A stretch of 64,000 nt of DNA from Geomicrobium sp. JCM 19038 (GTDB taxonomy: Bacteria > Bacillota > Bacilli > Bacillales > Marinococcaceae). The translations under genes and the position numbers were made by a program. The DNA lies in assembly GCF_000698125.1 (NCBI RefSeq), contig NZ_BAXA01000011.1:1-64000 (forward strand). The letters are read 5' to 3'. Shown in pieces: positions 56,985 to 64,000 of this stretch. A model generated the notes under the pieces. That model was not told the origin of the DNA. It did not search any database and saw only the letters and a program-made list of their open reading frames with translations. Position 1 is the first letter of the stretch. Each line of letters opens with the position of its first letter.

Positions 56985-57512
56985 CTACGTATTCACTGTA
57001 TAATGTAATTCCACGAATTGATTAAACGTCTGCGTCCCTTTTAATGAAAGATCTAACGTATCGTCACCAGCTTTAAACAATGGAATTCCATTACCGATGA
57101 TTCTCGGAGCAATTGTGACAATTAATTCGTCAATTAACTTTTCTCGTATAAAGTGAGAGAGTAATTCTCCTCCACCTACAAGCCAAATGTTATTGCCTTT
57201 CTCGTGGTTTAACTTCTGAATAAAATGTGATACATCGTCATTAACAAACGTTACATGCTCGGTATTTTCAACAGTGGAACGTGTGAATACGTAGCACTCT
57301 TTGTCTTTATAAGGGAATTCTCCAGCTTGTTCGTTCATTACCCAATCGTACGTTCTTTTACCCATGACAACGGTATCAACGGTTTCATAGAACTCGGAAG
57401 TTCCGTTATCACCCTCGCCTTCTACGTTAAATAACCATTCTAGTGATTCATCTTCTGTAGCAATGTATCCATCTAAACTTGATGCAATAAATACGACGAC
57501 TTTTCGATTCAT
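56985..57512 (-). CDS. dihydrofolate-reductase-like (RibD C-terminal) protein
   Basis: About 175 residues of the RibD_C/YyaP-YwjB family: MNRKVVVFIASSLDGYIA at the start, V-M-G-K-R-T-Y-D-W-V, and the NADPH-loop WLVGGGELLSHFI. Reductase of unknown substrate. The start at 57512 has AAAGGTG at good spacing; earlier in-frame ATGs are weaker. It is divergent from a WYL regulator, which commonly controls a neighbour of this class. Confidence 0.78.
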   Translation of the reverse strand: MNRKVVVFIASSLDGYIATEDESLEWLFNVEGEGDNGTSEFYETVDTVVMGKRTYDWVMNEQAGEFPYKDKECYVFTRSTVENTEHVTFVNDDVSHFIQKLNHEKGNNIWLVGGGELLSHFIREKLIDELIVTIAPRIIGNGIPLFKAGDDTLDLSLKGTQTFNQFVELHYTVNT

Positions 57513-57558
57513 AACCATCACCTTTCTTTTTGCTGTAAGGTAAGTATACAATTAAAAC

Positions 57559-57575
57559 ATGACACCTTTTGTCAT
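57559..57575. promoter_or_regulatory. inverted repeat between divergent genes
   Basis: ATGACA-N5-TGTCAT, a perfect palindrome midway between the reductase and the WYL regulator. It is a candidate operator for control of both. Confidence 0.45.
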
Positions 57576-57618
57576 ATTAAAAGATCTATTTATATTTTCA
57601 CCTAAGGGGATTAATTGT

Positions 57619-58578
57619 ATGAGAGCAGATCGATTGTTGACCATTATGATCTTGTTGCAAAACAGAGGGAAAATGACAGCCAAGGAATTGGCTGATGAAC
57701 TAGAGGTATCAGATCGCACGATCCTAAGAGATATGGATGCGCTGAGCACAGCAGGGATTCCCATTGTCTCGGAACGGGGAAAAGATGGAGGTTGGCGATT
57801 AGTAGATAACTTTCGCAGTCAATTGAGTGGACTCAACACAGATAACATGAAATCGTTATTTCTTTTCCCATCAGGAAACGTACTTGAAGACTTAGGGTTA
57901 AATCGTGGAGCCTTAGACACTCGCCAGAAGTTACTAGCGGCAATCCCAGGTACATATCGAGATGAGGCAGAAGCGATCTGGGAAAGAATTCATATTGATT
58001 CAAGTACGTGGCGAGCGTCCAAAGAGAACCTTGATGCATTAAAGACCGTCCAACAAGCGGTTTGGGAAAGTAAGAAGTTAACCATTCTCTATGAACAAGC
58101 AGGTGGGGAACAAAATGAACGAGTGGTTGAACCGTTAGGGCTCGTAGCAAAGGGGAATACTTGGTATCTCGTTGCAATAAGAGATACGGAATTTCGTAAT
58201 TACAGAGTGTCCCGCATACACAATGCCATCGTTCATAACGAAACCTTTATAAGACCAGCTAATTTCATATTGGCTGCGTACTGGGAACAGTCAAAGGAAG
58301 AATTCATTCAACGTTTACCAGCCTACGACGTCCAAGTTGAAATTCATCCATCCGTGATGAAACGGCTATATTTTACGAGTAAGTTTGTTCAAGTGATAAA
58401 AAAAAAAAGTTCAAATCCAGATCAGTGGATCGAGGCAACGTTAAGATTTAATGCAGAACAAGAAGCTGTCGAATTCATCGTGGGATTTGGCAATAAAATG
58501 AAGGTTATTGCTCCAAAGGAGTTGAAAAGTAAAGTGGTATCGTTAGCAAATTCCGTAATTGATTTTTACAAAGAGTAA
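57619..58578 (+). CDS. HTH-WYL transcriptional regulator (YafY-type)
   Basis: About 319 residues. HTH_11 (MTAKELADELEVSDRTILRDMDALSTAGIPIVSERG), a WYL domain (LTILYEQAGGE; VAKGNTWYLVAIRD) and a WCX tail. The ATG at 57619 follows AAGGGGATT; the frame opens earlier at 57559 inside the palindrome. Probably controls the divergent reductase and itself. Confidence 0.85.
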   Translation: MRADRLLTIMILLQNRGKMTAKELADELEVSDRTILRDMDALSTAGIPIVSERGKDGGWRLVDNFRSQLSGLNTDNMKSLFLFPSGNVLEDLGLNRGALDTRQKLLAAIPGTYRDEAEAIWERIHIDSSTWRASKENLDALKTVQQAVWESKKLTILYEQAGGEQNERVVEPLGLVAKGNTWYLVAIRDTEFRNYRVSRIHNAIVHNETFIRPANFILAAYWEQSKEEFIQRLPAYDVQVEIHPSVMKRLYFTSKFVQVIKKKSSNPDQWIEATLRFNAEQEAVEFIVGFGNKMKVIAPKELKSKVVSLANSVIDFYKE

Positions 58579-58616
58579 TTAGGAAATCTTCATAAATAAG
58601 GATTGGAGGTACACCA

Positions 58617-58850
58617 TTGTTACTGATTTTAAGACTTGTGATAGCCATCGTAGTTGTCGTGTTATCGGTAATTAGTATCATTACTGAAAACTATGATTTT
58701 AGCAAGTATACAATAGGGCTTTTAGGGATTATGTTTATCATCATGGGGGTCGATGAATTTAAAAAAGATCGTAGTTTTTTTGCGATCTTCTGCTTCCTAG
58801 TAGCACTCTTTTCGTTGTACGTTTCAATAAATAACTTCCTAACGAGTTAG
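58617..58850 (+). CDS. DUF3953-like small membrane protein
   Basis: 77 residues, three membrane segments; the middle part (YTIGLLGIMFIIMGVDEFKKDR) matches DUF3953 (YczI-like) wording. The start is TTG with GGAGGT seven bases upstream. Function unknown. Confidence 0.6.
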   Translation: MLLILRLVIAIVVVVLSVISIITENYDFSKYTIGLLGIMFIIMGVDEFKKDRSFFAIFCFLVALFSLYVSINNFLTS

Positions 58851-58940
58851 AAATGACATGTTGAAAGTTACCCAGTTGTCCAATGAGTAGAGCGTTATGA
58901 ACTATGGGGGTGGATAAAGATTGGCTCATTTGTCTTTTAT

Positions 58941-59459
58941 TTGATCTTCAATAGCGTGTTTTGTATCGTACTTACTTTTGTTCATGAAACCGGGCATTAC
59001 CTTCTTGGTAGGTATATAGGAATTCCAAAAGAGAAAATACGTATTAAGATGAAAACGCTTCTACCTCATGTAGCGATTAAGAAACATGGGAATTGGATTT
59101 CACCTCTCCAGTATGAAGCATATAAAGAGGCTTATTTCGAATACGATCGAGACGGTCATTATTCATTTCGGTTTATTAATGCGGGATTTATTGCGGAATT
59201 GGTATTTATATTGATCTGTGTACCTATCTTCAATGTTGTTATAGGTTATCCTCCGTTAAGCATCTCCTTACTTCTAACAGCACTTGTTATCTACATTGTT
59301 TATTTAGGGATGAGCATTGTTATGACGATCAGAACAAGGAATCCTTGGGGAGACTTTGGTGCAATGTGGCACATATCAAAACTTCAATCAGCGATACTCA
59401 TTTTGCTATCAATAGCAATTAAAGCTAGTTTGCTAGTATATTCAATCTCTTTGGTGTGA
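58941..59459 (+). CDS. putative membrane metalloprotease (M50-like)
   Basis: About 172 residues with four membrane segments. H-E-T-G-H in the first segment fits the HExxH zinc site of M50/DUF3267-type proteins; a later N-P-W-G-D-F may supply the third ligand. The start is unclear: the TTG at 58941 has no ribosome site, and GGGGGTGG lies 30 bases upstream before an out-of-frame GTG (M-D-K-D-W-L-I-C), so an indel near 58940 is possible. Confidence 0.5.
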   Translation: MIFNSVFCIVLTFVHETGHYLLGRYIGIPKEKIRIKMKTLLPHVAIKKHGNWISPLQYEAYKEAYFEYDRDGHYSFRFINAGFIAELVFILICVPIFNVVIGYPPLSISLLLTALVIYIVYLGMSIVMTIRTRNPWGDFGAMWHISKLQSAILILLSIAIKASLLVYSISLV

Positions 59460-59483
59460 TCCATAGAATAGTAAGCATTGCTG

Positions 59484-59684
59484 CTATTCACCCCATAACT
59501 TGCCGACGATTAACAACCGTAAACCGACAAAAATGAGACCAAAAATAGCACCTGTCAGCACATATACTAAAATTGAAGTAACAGATCGTGCGTCACCAAA
59601 GAGCATGGACCAAATCATATACAGTAGCGGCATTGCAATTGTTGGGATTAGAATAAAAAGAAGAACGGTTAGAAAACGATTCAT
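59484..59684 (-). CDS. small membrane protein, two TM segments
   Basis: 66 residues with two membrane helices (about 4-26 and 36-58). AGAGGTGATC lies just before the ATG. Not recognised; it is convergent with the metalloprotease-like gene. Confidence 0.5.
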   Translation of the reverse strand: MNRFLTVLLFILIPTIAMPLLYMIWSMLFGDARSVTSILVYVLTGAIFGLIFVGLRLLIVGKLWGE

Positions 59685-59775
59685 ACGATCACCTCTTGTT
59701 ATCCAATACCCGAGTTCACTGAAACAATGTCATAACAATTCGACAAATGATTCAGATGTAAAGGCATAGCACGCG

Positions 59776-59803
59776 TTGATTTTCACAAGAAACTTACTAT
59801 ACA
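59776..59803 (+). promoter_or_regulatory. candidate cat promoter
   Basis: TTGATT (59776-59781), 16-base spacer, TATACA (59798-59803), upstream of the cat leader peptide. Confidence 0.5.
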
Positions 59804-59837
59804 ATTAAGAGTACGACTCATATAAAGGTGAACCATT

Positions 59838-59895
59838 TTGAAGAAAACAGATGAAACGGCCTCCTAAATCATTGTTAAGCACTAATTTAGGAGGC
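59838..59895 (+). promoter_or_regulatory. cat translation-attenuation leader
   Basis: AAAGGTG followed by a nine-residue leader ORF from TTG (M-K-K-T-D-E-T-A-S, stop TAA at 59865-59867). Its 3' end forms a perfect 11-bp stem (59859-59869 with 59885-59895) that hides the cat ribosome site TTAGGAGG. A ribosome stalled in the leader by chloramphenicol would open the stem. This is the arrangement known from cat-86 and pC194 cat. Confidence 0.9.
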
Positions 59896-59903
59896 AAATA
59901 AAA

Positions 59904-60551
59904 ATGACATTTAATCCGATTACTCTTGAGAATTGGGAACGCAAAGAATACTTTAATCACTATTTAAATCAACAAACGACATTTAGCATGACAACAGATA
60001 TAGAGATTAGTTCATTTAAAGCAGCAATTAAAAGAAAAGGATACAAATTCTACCCAACATTTATTTACATGGTGACAGAAGTCATTAATGCAAATGAATC
60101 ATTTCGAATAAGTTTCAATGAGGAAGGCAAGCTCGGCTATTGGGAGAAATTAATTCCCCTCTATACCGTTTTTGATGACCAAAAACAATCGTTTTCTAAC
60201 CTTTGGACAGATTCAACAGGCAACGTTTTAACTTTCCAAGAAGACTATGATCGTGATGTAGCCGAGTACAATCACATTGGTGGTCTATTTCCCAAGACCC
60301 CGATCCCAGCCAATACATTTCCGATATCAATGATTCCATGGAACTCTTTTAGTGGATTTAATTTGAATGTCGGTAATGGTGGCAATTTCTTATTGCCAAT
60401 TATTACGGCGGGAAAATATTATTCTAAAGGTACAGCAACGTATTTGCCAGTTTCATTACAAGTGCATCACGCGGTTTGTGATGGCTATCATGCAGCATCA
60501 TTTATGAATCAATTGCAAGAATTAGCGAATACCACAAATGAATGGTTATAA
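59904..60551 (+). CDS. cat: chloramphenicol acetyltransferase, type A
   Basis: 215 residues, the usual CatA length. MTFNPITLENWERKEYFNHY at the start and the catalytic His motif HHAVCDGYH near residue 188 are diagnostic. Transfers acetyl from acetyl-CoA to chloramphenicol, inactivating it. The ATG is nine bases after the sequestered TTAGGAGG of the attenuator. The setting (no IS, no plasmid genes) suggests a chromosomal resistance gene. A terminator follows. Confidence 0.93.
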   Translation: MTFNPITLENWERKEYFNHYLNQQTTFSMTTDIEISSFKAAIKRKGYKFYPTFIYMVTEVINANESFRISFNEEGKLGYWEKLIPLYTVFDDQKQSFSNLWTDSTGNVLTFQEDYDRDVAEYNHIGGLFPKTPIPANTFPISMIPWNSFSGFNLNVGNGGNFLLPIITAGKYYSKGTATYLPVSLQVHHAVCDGYHAASFMNQLQELANTTNEWL

Positions 60552-60560
60552 ATGTACTAG

Positions 60561-60594
60561 AAAACAGCTGTGTTTGTTCACAGCTGTTTTTTTA
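60561..60594 (+). terminator. terminator of cat
   Basis: A perfect 12-bp stem (60561-60572 with 60579-60590), 6-base loop, then TTTAA within a T-run. Confidence 0.88.
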
Positions 60595-60729
60595 ATGAAG
60601 GAGCGAGCTGTAGGGTTCTTCCGTGGGTTCTTTAGTTTTTAGTTACTTATCTACATGTGTTAATGTAAAATAAAAAATGTTCTGTTAATGGTGTTCGAAA
60701 AAGCCTTTTATTTATGGAGGTATAAACAG

Positions 60730-60840
60730 ATGAGTAACGAAACAAACAAAAAAGCAAAGGCTACAAAGAAGGATTGGTTCTCAGTGTTAGCTGAAATTGC
60801 CGTTTATGTTGGAGCGTTTATTCGTGGTTTCTTTAAGTAA
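60730..60840 (+). CDS. 36-residue basic amphipathic peptide
   Basis: MSNETNKKAKATKKDW, then a hydrophobic stretch ending IRGFFK. TATGGAGG precedes the ATG. No leader or Gly-Gly cleavage site. It could be a small membrane protein or a leaderless bacteriocin-like peptide; a CPBP-type protease gene, a family that often gives bacteriocin immunity, lies 38 bases downstream. A candidate promoter (TTACTT-N17-TAAAAT) is at 60643-60671. Confidence 0.5.
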   Translation: MSNETNKKAKATKKDWFSVLAEIAVYVGAFIRGFFK

Positions 60841-60878
60841 CAATCCAATCGTAATGAAAATCTGTTTAAAGTACTGCA

Positions 60879-61487
60879 GTGAAATTAATCTTAAGCTCTA
60901 TCTTGCAAGTGTTGCTCTTTACTTCTATTCCATTTATTTTTTGGCTGTTAACCGCAAGAAAAGACGTAAAGTTCTTTGGCTACATTGGCTTACATCGAAT
61001 AAAGATGAATACGTCTGTTTTAAAATATAGTGCGTACTTCATCGGAATGATTTTCCTTATGCTAGCTATTATCGGGTTGATGGCAGTCAGTGGACTGAGT
61101 GACTCCAGTGACATTGCAATCGCACAATTCGCAGGATACGGTATCGTAGCAATCATCCCGGCGTTGTTTTATGCATTTATCCAAACTGGTTTATCCGAAG
61201 AGATCTTTTTTCGTGGATTTGTTGCGAAGAGGCTTATAAACAAGCTAGGTTTTCGTTTAGGCAACTTCGTGCAAGCATTCATTTTTGGAGTCGTGCACGG
61301 CATCATGTTTATTTTTATCACTAACTTCTTAGTAGCAATGATGATTATTACCGTAACAGGCGTTTGTGCTTATCTTTTAGGTTGGATGAACGAAATGAAG
61401 TCTGGAGGATCAATTTTACCGAGTTGGTTAATCCATTCAGTCGGCAACTTTATTGGCGCGATTTTTATTATGTTTAACATCATATAA
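60879..61487 (+). CDS. CPBP intramembrane metalloprotease
   Basis: 202 residues, about six membrane segments. Motif 1 S-E-E-I-F-F-R-G-F (about residue 108) and motif 2 F-I-F-G-V-V-H-G (about 138), with the Glu-Glu and His of CPBP (CAAX/Abi) proteases. Roles range from protein processing to bacteriocin immunity. The GTG start lacks a clear ribosome site; an ATG at 60854 in another frame hints at a missing base near the start. Confidence 0.75.
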   Translation: MKLILSSILQVLLFTSIPFIFWLLTARKDVKFFGYIGLHRIKMNTSVLKYSAYFIGMIFLMLAIIGLMAVSGLSDSSDIAIAQFAGYGIVAIIPALFYAFIQTGLSEEIFFRGFVAKRLINKLGFRLGNFVQAFIFGVVHGIMFIFITNFLVAMMIITVTGVCAYLLGWMNEMKSGGSILPSWLIHSVGNFIGAIFIMFNII

Positions 61488-61502
61488 AAGGGAGGCGTGA
61501 AA

Positions 61503-61880
61503 ATGGAAGTATGGGACGCGATCACGAACTACCGTACTGATTTGAATCTTGGAGATGTGGAGAGAATTAATGGTTGGGTTTCAGATGACTTTATTGGGTA
61601 TTTTGGATATTACAATGACGTTGATTATCGTGTGTATAGAGGGCAAGAGTATCGTGATGACAATGTACAAACATTTATAGGATACCAAGGAAAAAATCCT
61701 ACATTCGAGTATAACGACCTTACATATAATCTACGTAAGCACGATGAATTGATTCTGACAGCAACGATTGATTTCTATCTTGAAGGTCAGAAGCAAACGA
61801 CTGTGTTGACAGTGGAGGTATTCAAAAAAGAAACGACAGGCTGGAAGCTTTATCGTCAACATATGGAACATTACGGGTAA
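61503..61880 (+). CDS. NTF2-like (SnoaL/DUF4440) protein
   Basis: 125 residues with the cone-shaped NTF2 fold: an N-terminal helix, G-W-V-S-D-D-F-I-G-Y-F-G, and an end T-T-G-W-K-L-Y-R-Q-H, the W-K-[IL] end being common in DUF4440 proteins. GGGAGG lies seven bases before the ATG at 61503. Ligand unknown. It follows the CPBP gene by 15 bases. Confidence 0.62.
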   Translation: MEVWDAITNYRTDLNLGDVERINGWVSDDFIGYFGYYNDVDYRVYRGQEYRDDNVQTFIGYQGKNPTFEYNDLTYNLRKHDELILTATIDFYLEGQKQTTVLTVEVFKKETTGWKLYRQHMEHYG

Positions 61881-61962
61881 GCAGTTGGCTAATCGGATTC
61901 ATCCTACTATTCTCATTACGTAAACAATGAATGGTAGTATACTTTGTGAAAAGGATGATCCG

Positions 61963-62493
61963 ATGTTTAACCCTAAATTTCACTCAAAAGAAGGTTACGA
62001 TCAAGCAATAGGAGAACTCATGTACATGCTCGAATTAACAAGAACGATGACAGAATTTGAACTTTCTGAGTTAACAACGATTGAATTGGATTTTCTTCAT
62101 GATCATAATAGTAACTCAATTGGTATGTTACTTTCACATATGGCATCGATTGAATATTTACACCAAGTCATGTCGTTTGTAGATCGCATGTTCAATGAGC
62201 AGGAAGAGAAAGAATGGACAACAGCCTTGCAAATGGGTGAGCAAAGAAGAACAGAGATTCATTCTAATGATTTACCGTACTATTTAGAAAAGCTGAGTAA
62301 GGTAAGGCAAGTGACTTATGATTTCCTTAAAGAGCAAGATGACCAATGGCTCTATGAAGAGAGGCATTTTCCAGATGGAACACCGTACAATAACTATTAT
62401 TTATGGTTTCATGTTATTGAAGATGAAATCAGTCATAGAGGTCAGATAAAATTAATTAGACGTTTAATAAAAGAAAAGGCGACCGTAAATTAA
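61963..62493 (+). CDS. DinB/DUF664-family protein
   Basis: About 176 residues, four-helix bundle. The three His ligands fit L-L-S-H-M-A-S-I-E-Y, and W-F-H-V-I-E-D-E-I-S-H-R-G-Q near the end. AAGGATGATCC precedes the ATG at 61963; the open frame starts at 61927. Thiol- or metal-dependent enzyme of unknown substrate; second DinB protein in the window. Confidence 0.75.
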   Translation: MFNPKFHSKEGYDQAIGELMYMLELTRTMTEFELSELTTIELDFLHDHNSNSIGMLLSHMASIEYLHQVMSFVDRMFNEQEEKEWTTALQMGEQRRTEIHSNDLPYYLEKLSKVRQVTYDFLKEQDDQWLYEERHFPDGTPYNNYYLWFHVIEDEISHRGQIKLIRRLIKEKATVN

Positions 62494-62509
62494 ACACATT
62501 CAGCAACTG

Positions 62510-62549
62510 AGCGCAAGTAAGGCTTAAGAGCCTGGTTGCGCTTATTATT
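62510..62549 (+). terminator. terminator-like double hairpin
   Basis: AGCGCAA pairs with TTGCGCT around an inner AGGCT/AGCCT loop, followed by TATTATTTG. Confidence 0.6.
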
Positions 62550-62587
62550 TGATTGATTTAACGGCATAATGTAATAGGGGTGATGTC

Positions 62588-63392
62588 ATGGAATTACTTG
62601 AAAAAGGTAAGGCAATCAGCGCGTACTATCGTAACAATCCAAACGTTGATTTAGTCATGATTGCAGGTTCAGTATCACGAGGGTGGGCGGACCACTTATC
62701 GGATATTGAGATCTATGTGCTTTGGAACGAAGCCCCAACAGACGAGGATCGAAAGGAGCCAATAAAAGAGTTACAAGGAGAAATAATTGAGTTTCACCCT
62801 TTTGAAGAGGATGAATGGTCAGAAAGTTATGTGAATTAACATGTGAAGTATGAAATTAGCAACTTCTTAACCAAACGCGTACAAGAAATTGTGAACGAAG
62901 TTACAAAGGAATATGACACTTCAATAGATAAGCAATTAATAGTCTCGAGTATTAAAAGTGGCATTCCAGTCTTAGGGAATGAATTGTACGATGAACTTGT
63001 GGCACAAGTGACCCCATACCCTAGAGAACTAACGATCGCGATGATACATAAGTATATGAAACTAACGAATCGATGGAATGATCGTGAAGCGTTGATGAAA
63101 AGATGATTGGTTCATATTGAAGCAAGTCATTAGTTCAGTTCAACTGAATTATAACTATATGTTCTATGCCATCAATCAAGAATACATCCAACACCCGGTC
63201 TTTAAATGGAACAGTCAGGTAATCAGTCAATTCAGGCTCAAACCAAACAACTTAGAAGAGCGACTAGAAAGGATTAATTTTGGCCCACTTAAAAAAAGTA
63301 TCTTAGAATTAGAGTTGCTTCTAAATGAGTTGTATCTGCTGGTTGAGAATCATTATCCAGAAGTTGTCCTTGAGAATACTAACAGTTCGTAA
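62588..63392 (+). pseudogene. broken nucleotidyltransferase gene
   Basis: About 267 codons in three pieces. Piece 1 has the nucleotidyltransferase core A-G-S-V-S-R-G-W-A-D-x-L-S-D-I-E-I. It ends at an in-frame TAA (62837), after which the same frame goes on (VKYEISNFLTKRVQEI). A shift near 63103 then leads to ILKQVISSVQLNYNYMFYAINQEYI. Likely a DUF4037-like minimal nucleotidyltransferase with a C-terminal helical domain. The stop makes it a probable pseudogene. AGGGGTGATG precedes the ATG. Confidence 0.65.
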
Positions 63393-63421
63393 GCAACTTT
63401 AGAAAAGTTAACTACGTAAGG

Positions 63422-63467
63422 CAAAGAAGCAAGTTATTCATTATTAAATGACTTGCTTCTTTGTTCA
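63422..63467. terminator. bidirectional hairpin
   Basis: A perfect 13-bp stem CAAAGAAGCAAGT (63422-63434 with 63451-63463) between the broken nucleotidyltransferase and the convergent DUF4190-like gene. Confidence 0.75.
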
Positions 63468-63477
63468 ATTAGTATTG

Positions 63478-63759
63478 TTACTCGACATTAATAAAAAAAG
63501 TACTCGCATAGAGGGTAATGATTAGAAGTAAGAACGTATTCATCATCACACCAAGAATCCCTAATATTTTCCCACCGATCGCAGCTGAAGTCTTCTTTCC
63601 GTTAGAATACGTAATGGCTATAATGCCAAAAACGATTCCAATGTAAGGGATGAGTAAAGATAATACGCTAAAGACGAATGCTTTACGGTCATCTTCAAGA
63701 AATCTTAGAGGAGATCTAAGAATAGGAACACCTCCAAAGTCTATGGCTGATAACAGCAA
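63478..63759 (-). CDS. DUF4190-like membrane protein
   Basis: Up to 93 residues with two membrane segments and the DUF4190 pattern (KAFVFSVLSLLIPYIGIVFGIIAITYS, then GGKILGILGVMMN). The first 20 residues are uncharacteristic; a GGAGGTG lies inside the frame, so the real start is probably after it, near FLEDDRKAF. Function unknown. Confidence 0.55.
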   Translation of the reverse strand: MLLSAIDFGGVPILRSPLRFLEDDRKAFVFSVLSLLIPYIGIVFGIIAITYSNGKKTSAAIGGKILGILGVMMNTFLLLIITLYASTFFINVE

Positions 63760-63801
63760 AGGATCAAGTATGAGTGCAAAGAAAATTACGGAGTAAATCG
63801 C

Positions 63802-64000
63802 TTACTTTTGCTTAACAAAATATTGATATAATCGAATGATGAGGACGATAATTAGGATAAGAATTATGAAAGCAATCACTGAAGTAATGACGGCTCCCCA
63901 GTCAATGCCAGTACTTAATACTTCGATTTTATCTTCTCCTTTCGAACGAATCATTGAGATAATTGTAACAAACAAGAATATGGTTATGTGTTTTATCGGT
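63802..64000 (-). CDS. partial membrane protein, runs off the right end
   Basis: An open frame from the window edge to TAA at 63802: HITIFLFVTIISMIRSKGED, then IDWGAVITSVIAF and a long hydrophobic run ending R-L-Y-Q-Y-F-V-K-Q-K. Two membrane segments. The start lies beyond 64000, unless the ATG near 63954 (MIRSKGEDKIEV) is used. Not recognised. Confidence 0.45.
   Translation of the reverse strand, partial: PIKHITIFLFVTIISMIRSKGEDKIEVLSTGIDWGAVITSVIAFIILILIIVLIIRLYQYFVKQK

Noticed and set aside
1-64000. CRISPR array, prophage, transposase or tRNA
   Set aside because: No regular direct repeats with spacers, no phage or transposase genes and no tRNA cloverleaf ends were seen on either strand.

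Overview
The window looks like a chromosomal segment of a Gram-positive, low-GC member of the Bacillota, most likely a Bacillaceae relative. The signs are strong AGGAGG-type ribosome sites, AT-rich intergenic DNA, lipoproteins instead of periplasmic proteins, a Bacillus-type sulfate assimilation operon, a CydABS-type bd oxidase, a perfect 7-1-7 Fur box, a CcpA cre site and a candidate sporulation (SigK-type) promoter. Many secreted proteins are acidic, which fits a halophilic or alkaliphilic habit, but the genus cannot be named from sequence alone. No rRNA, tRNA, transposase, prophage or CRISPR array was seen.

Layout. 0-3.5 kb: small stand-alone genes (ASCH, GNAT, SdpI-like, PH domain, methyltransferase, DinB). 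3.5-9.8 kb: a nickel-pincer operon on the minus strand (KdgT-type permease, larA, larE, larB, larC) with a divergent CdaR-type regulator and a cre site. 10-12.7 kb: a beta-helix surface protein and a lipoprotein. 12.7-27 kb: a sulfur island with cysJI on the minus strand, cysH-sat-cysC-cobA-sirB-sirC on the plus strand, and on the minus strand sbp-cysT-cysW-cysA, a threonine-synthase-like gene and the 48-codon yezD. Together they import sulfate, activate and reduce it to sulfide, and make the siroheme that sulfite reductase needs. 27-32.5 kb: a histone-deacetylase-family hydrolase, a LuxR-type regulator, a Bacillaceae palindromic repeat and cydABS. 32.5-46.5 kb: accessory DNA with a beta-propeller protein, an ECF sigma and anti-sigma pair, a GH32 fructosidase, a Fur-controlled siderophore importer, and gene relics. 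46.5-64 kb: small enzymes and membrane proteins, a WYL/NmrA/ABC-exporter operon, a thioredoxin-like lipo- or membrane protein, and a chloramphenicol acetyltransferase with a classic translation-attenuation leader.

A property of the whole window decides how to read it. About fifteen otherwise intact genes are split by one-base (sometimes two-base) frameshifts, mostly in short homopolymers: larC, cysH, cobA, the thrC-like gene, cysW (twice), the deacetylase, luxR, the propeller gene (twice), GH32, the siderophore permease (twice) and binding protein, the HTH gene, the CAP gene (twice) and the ABC permease. I joined these as single genes. Residual sequencing indels are the simplest explanation. 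A few loci also carry in-frame stops and look truly decayed (37.8-38.4, 45.5-45.8, 56.2-56.6 and 62.6-63.4 kb).
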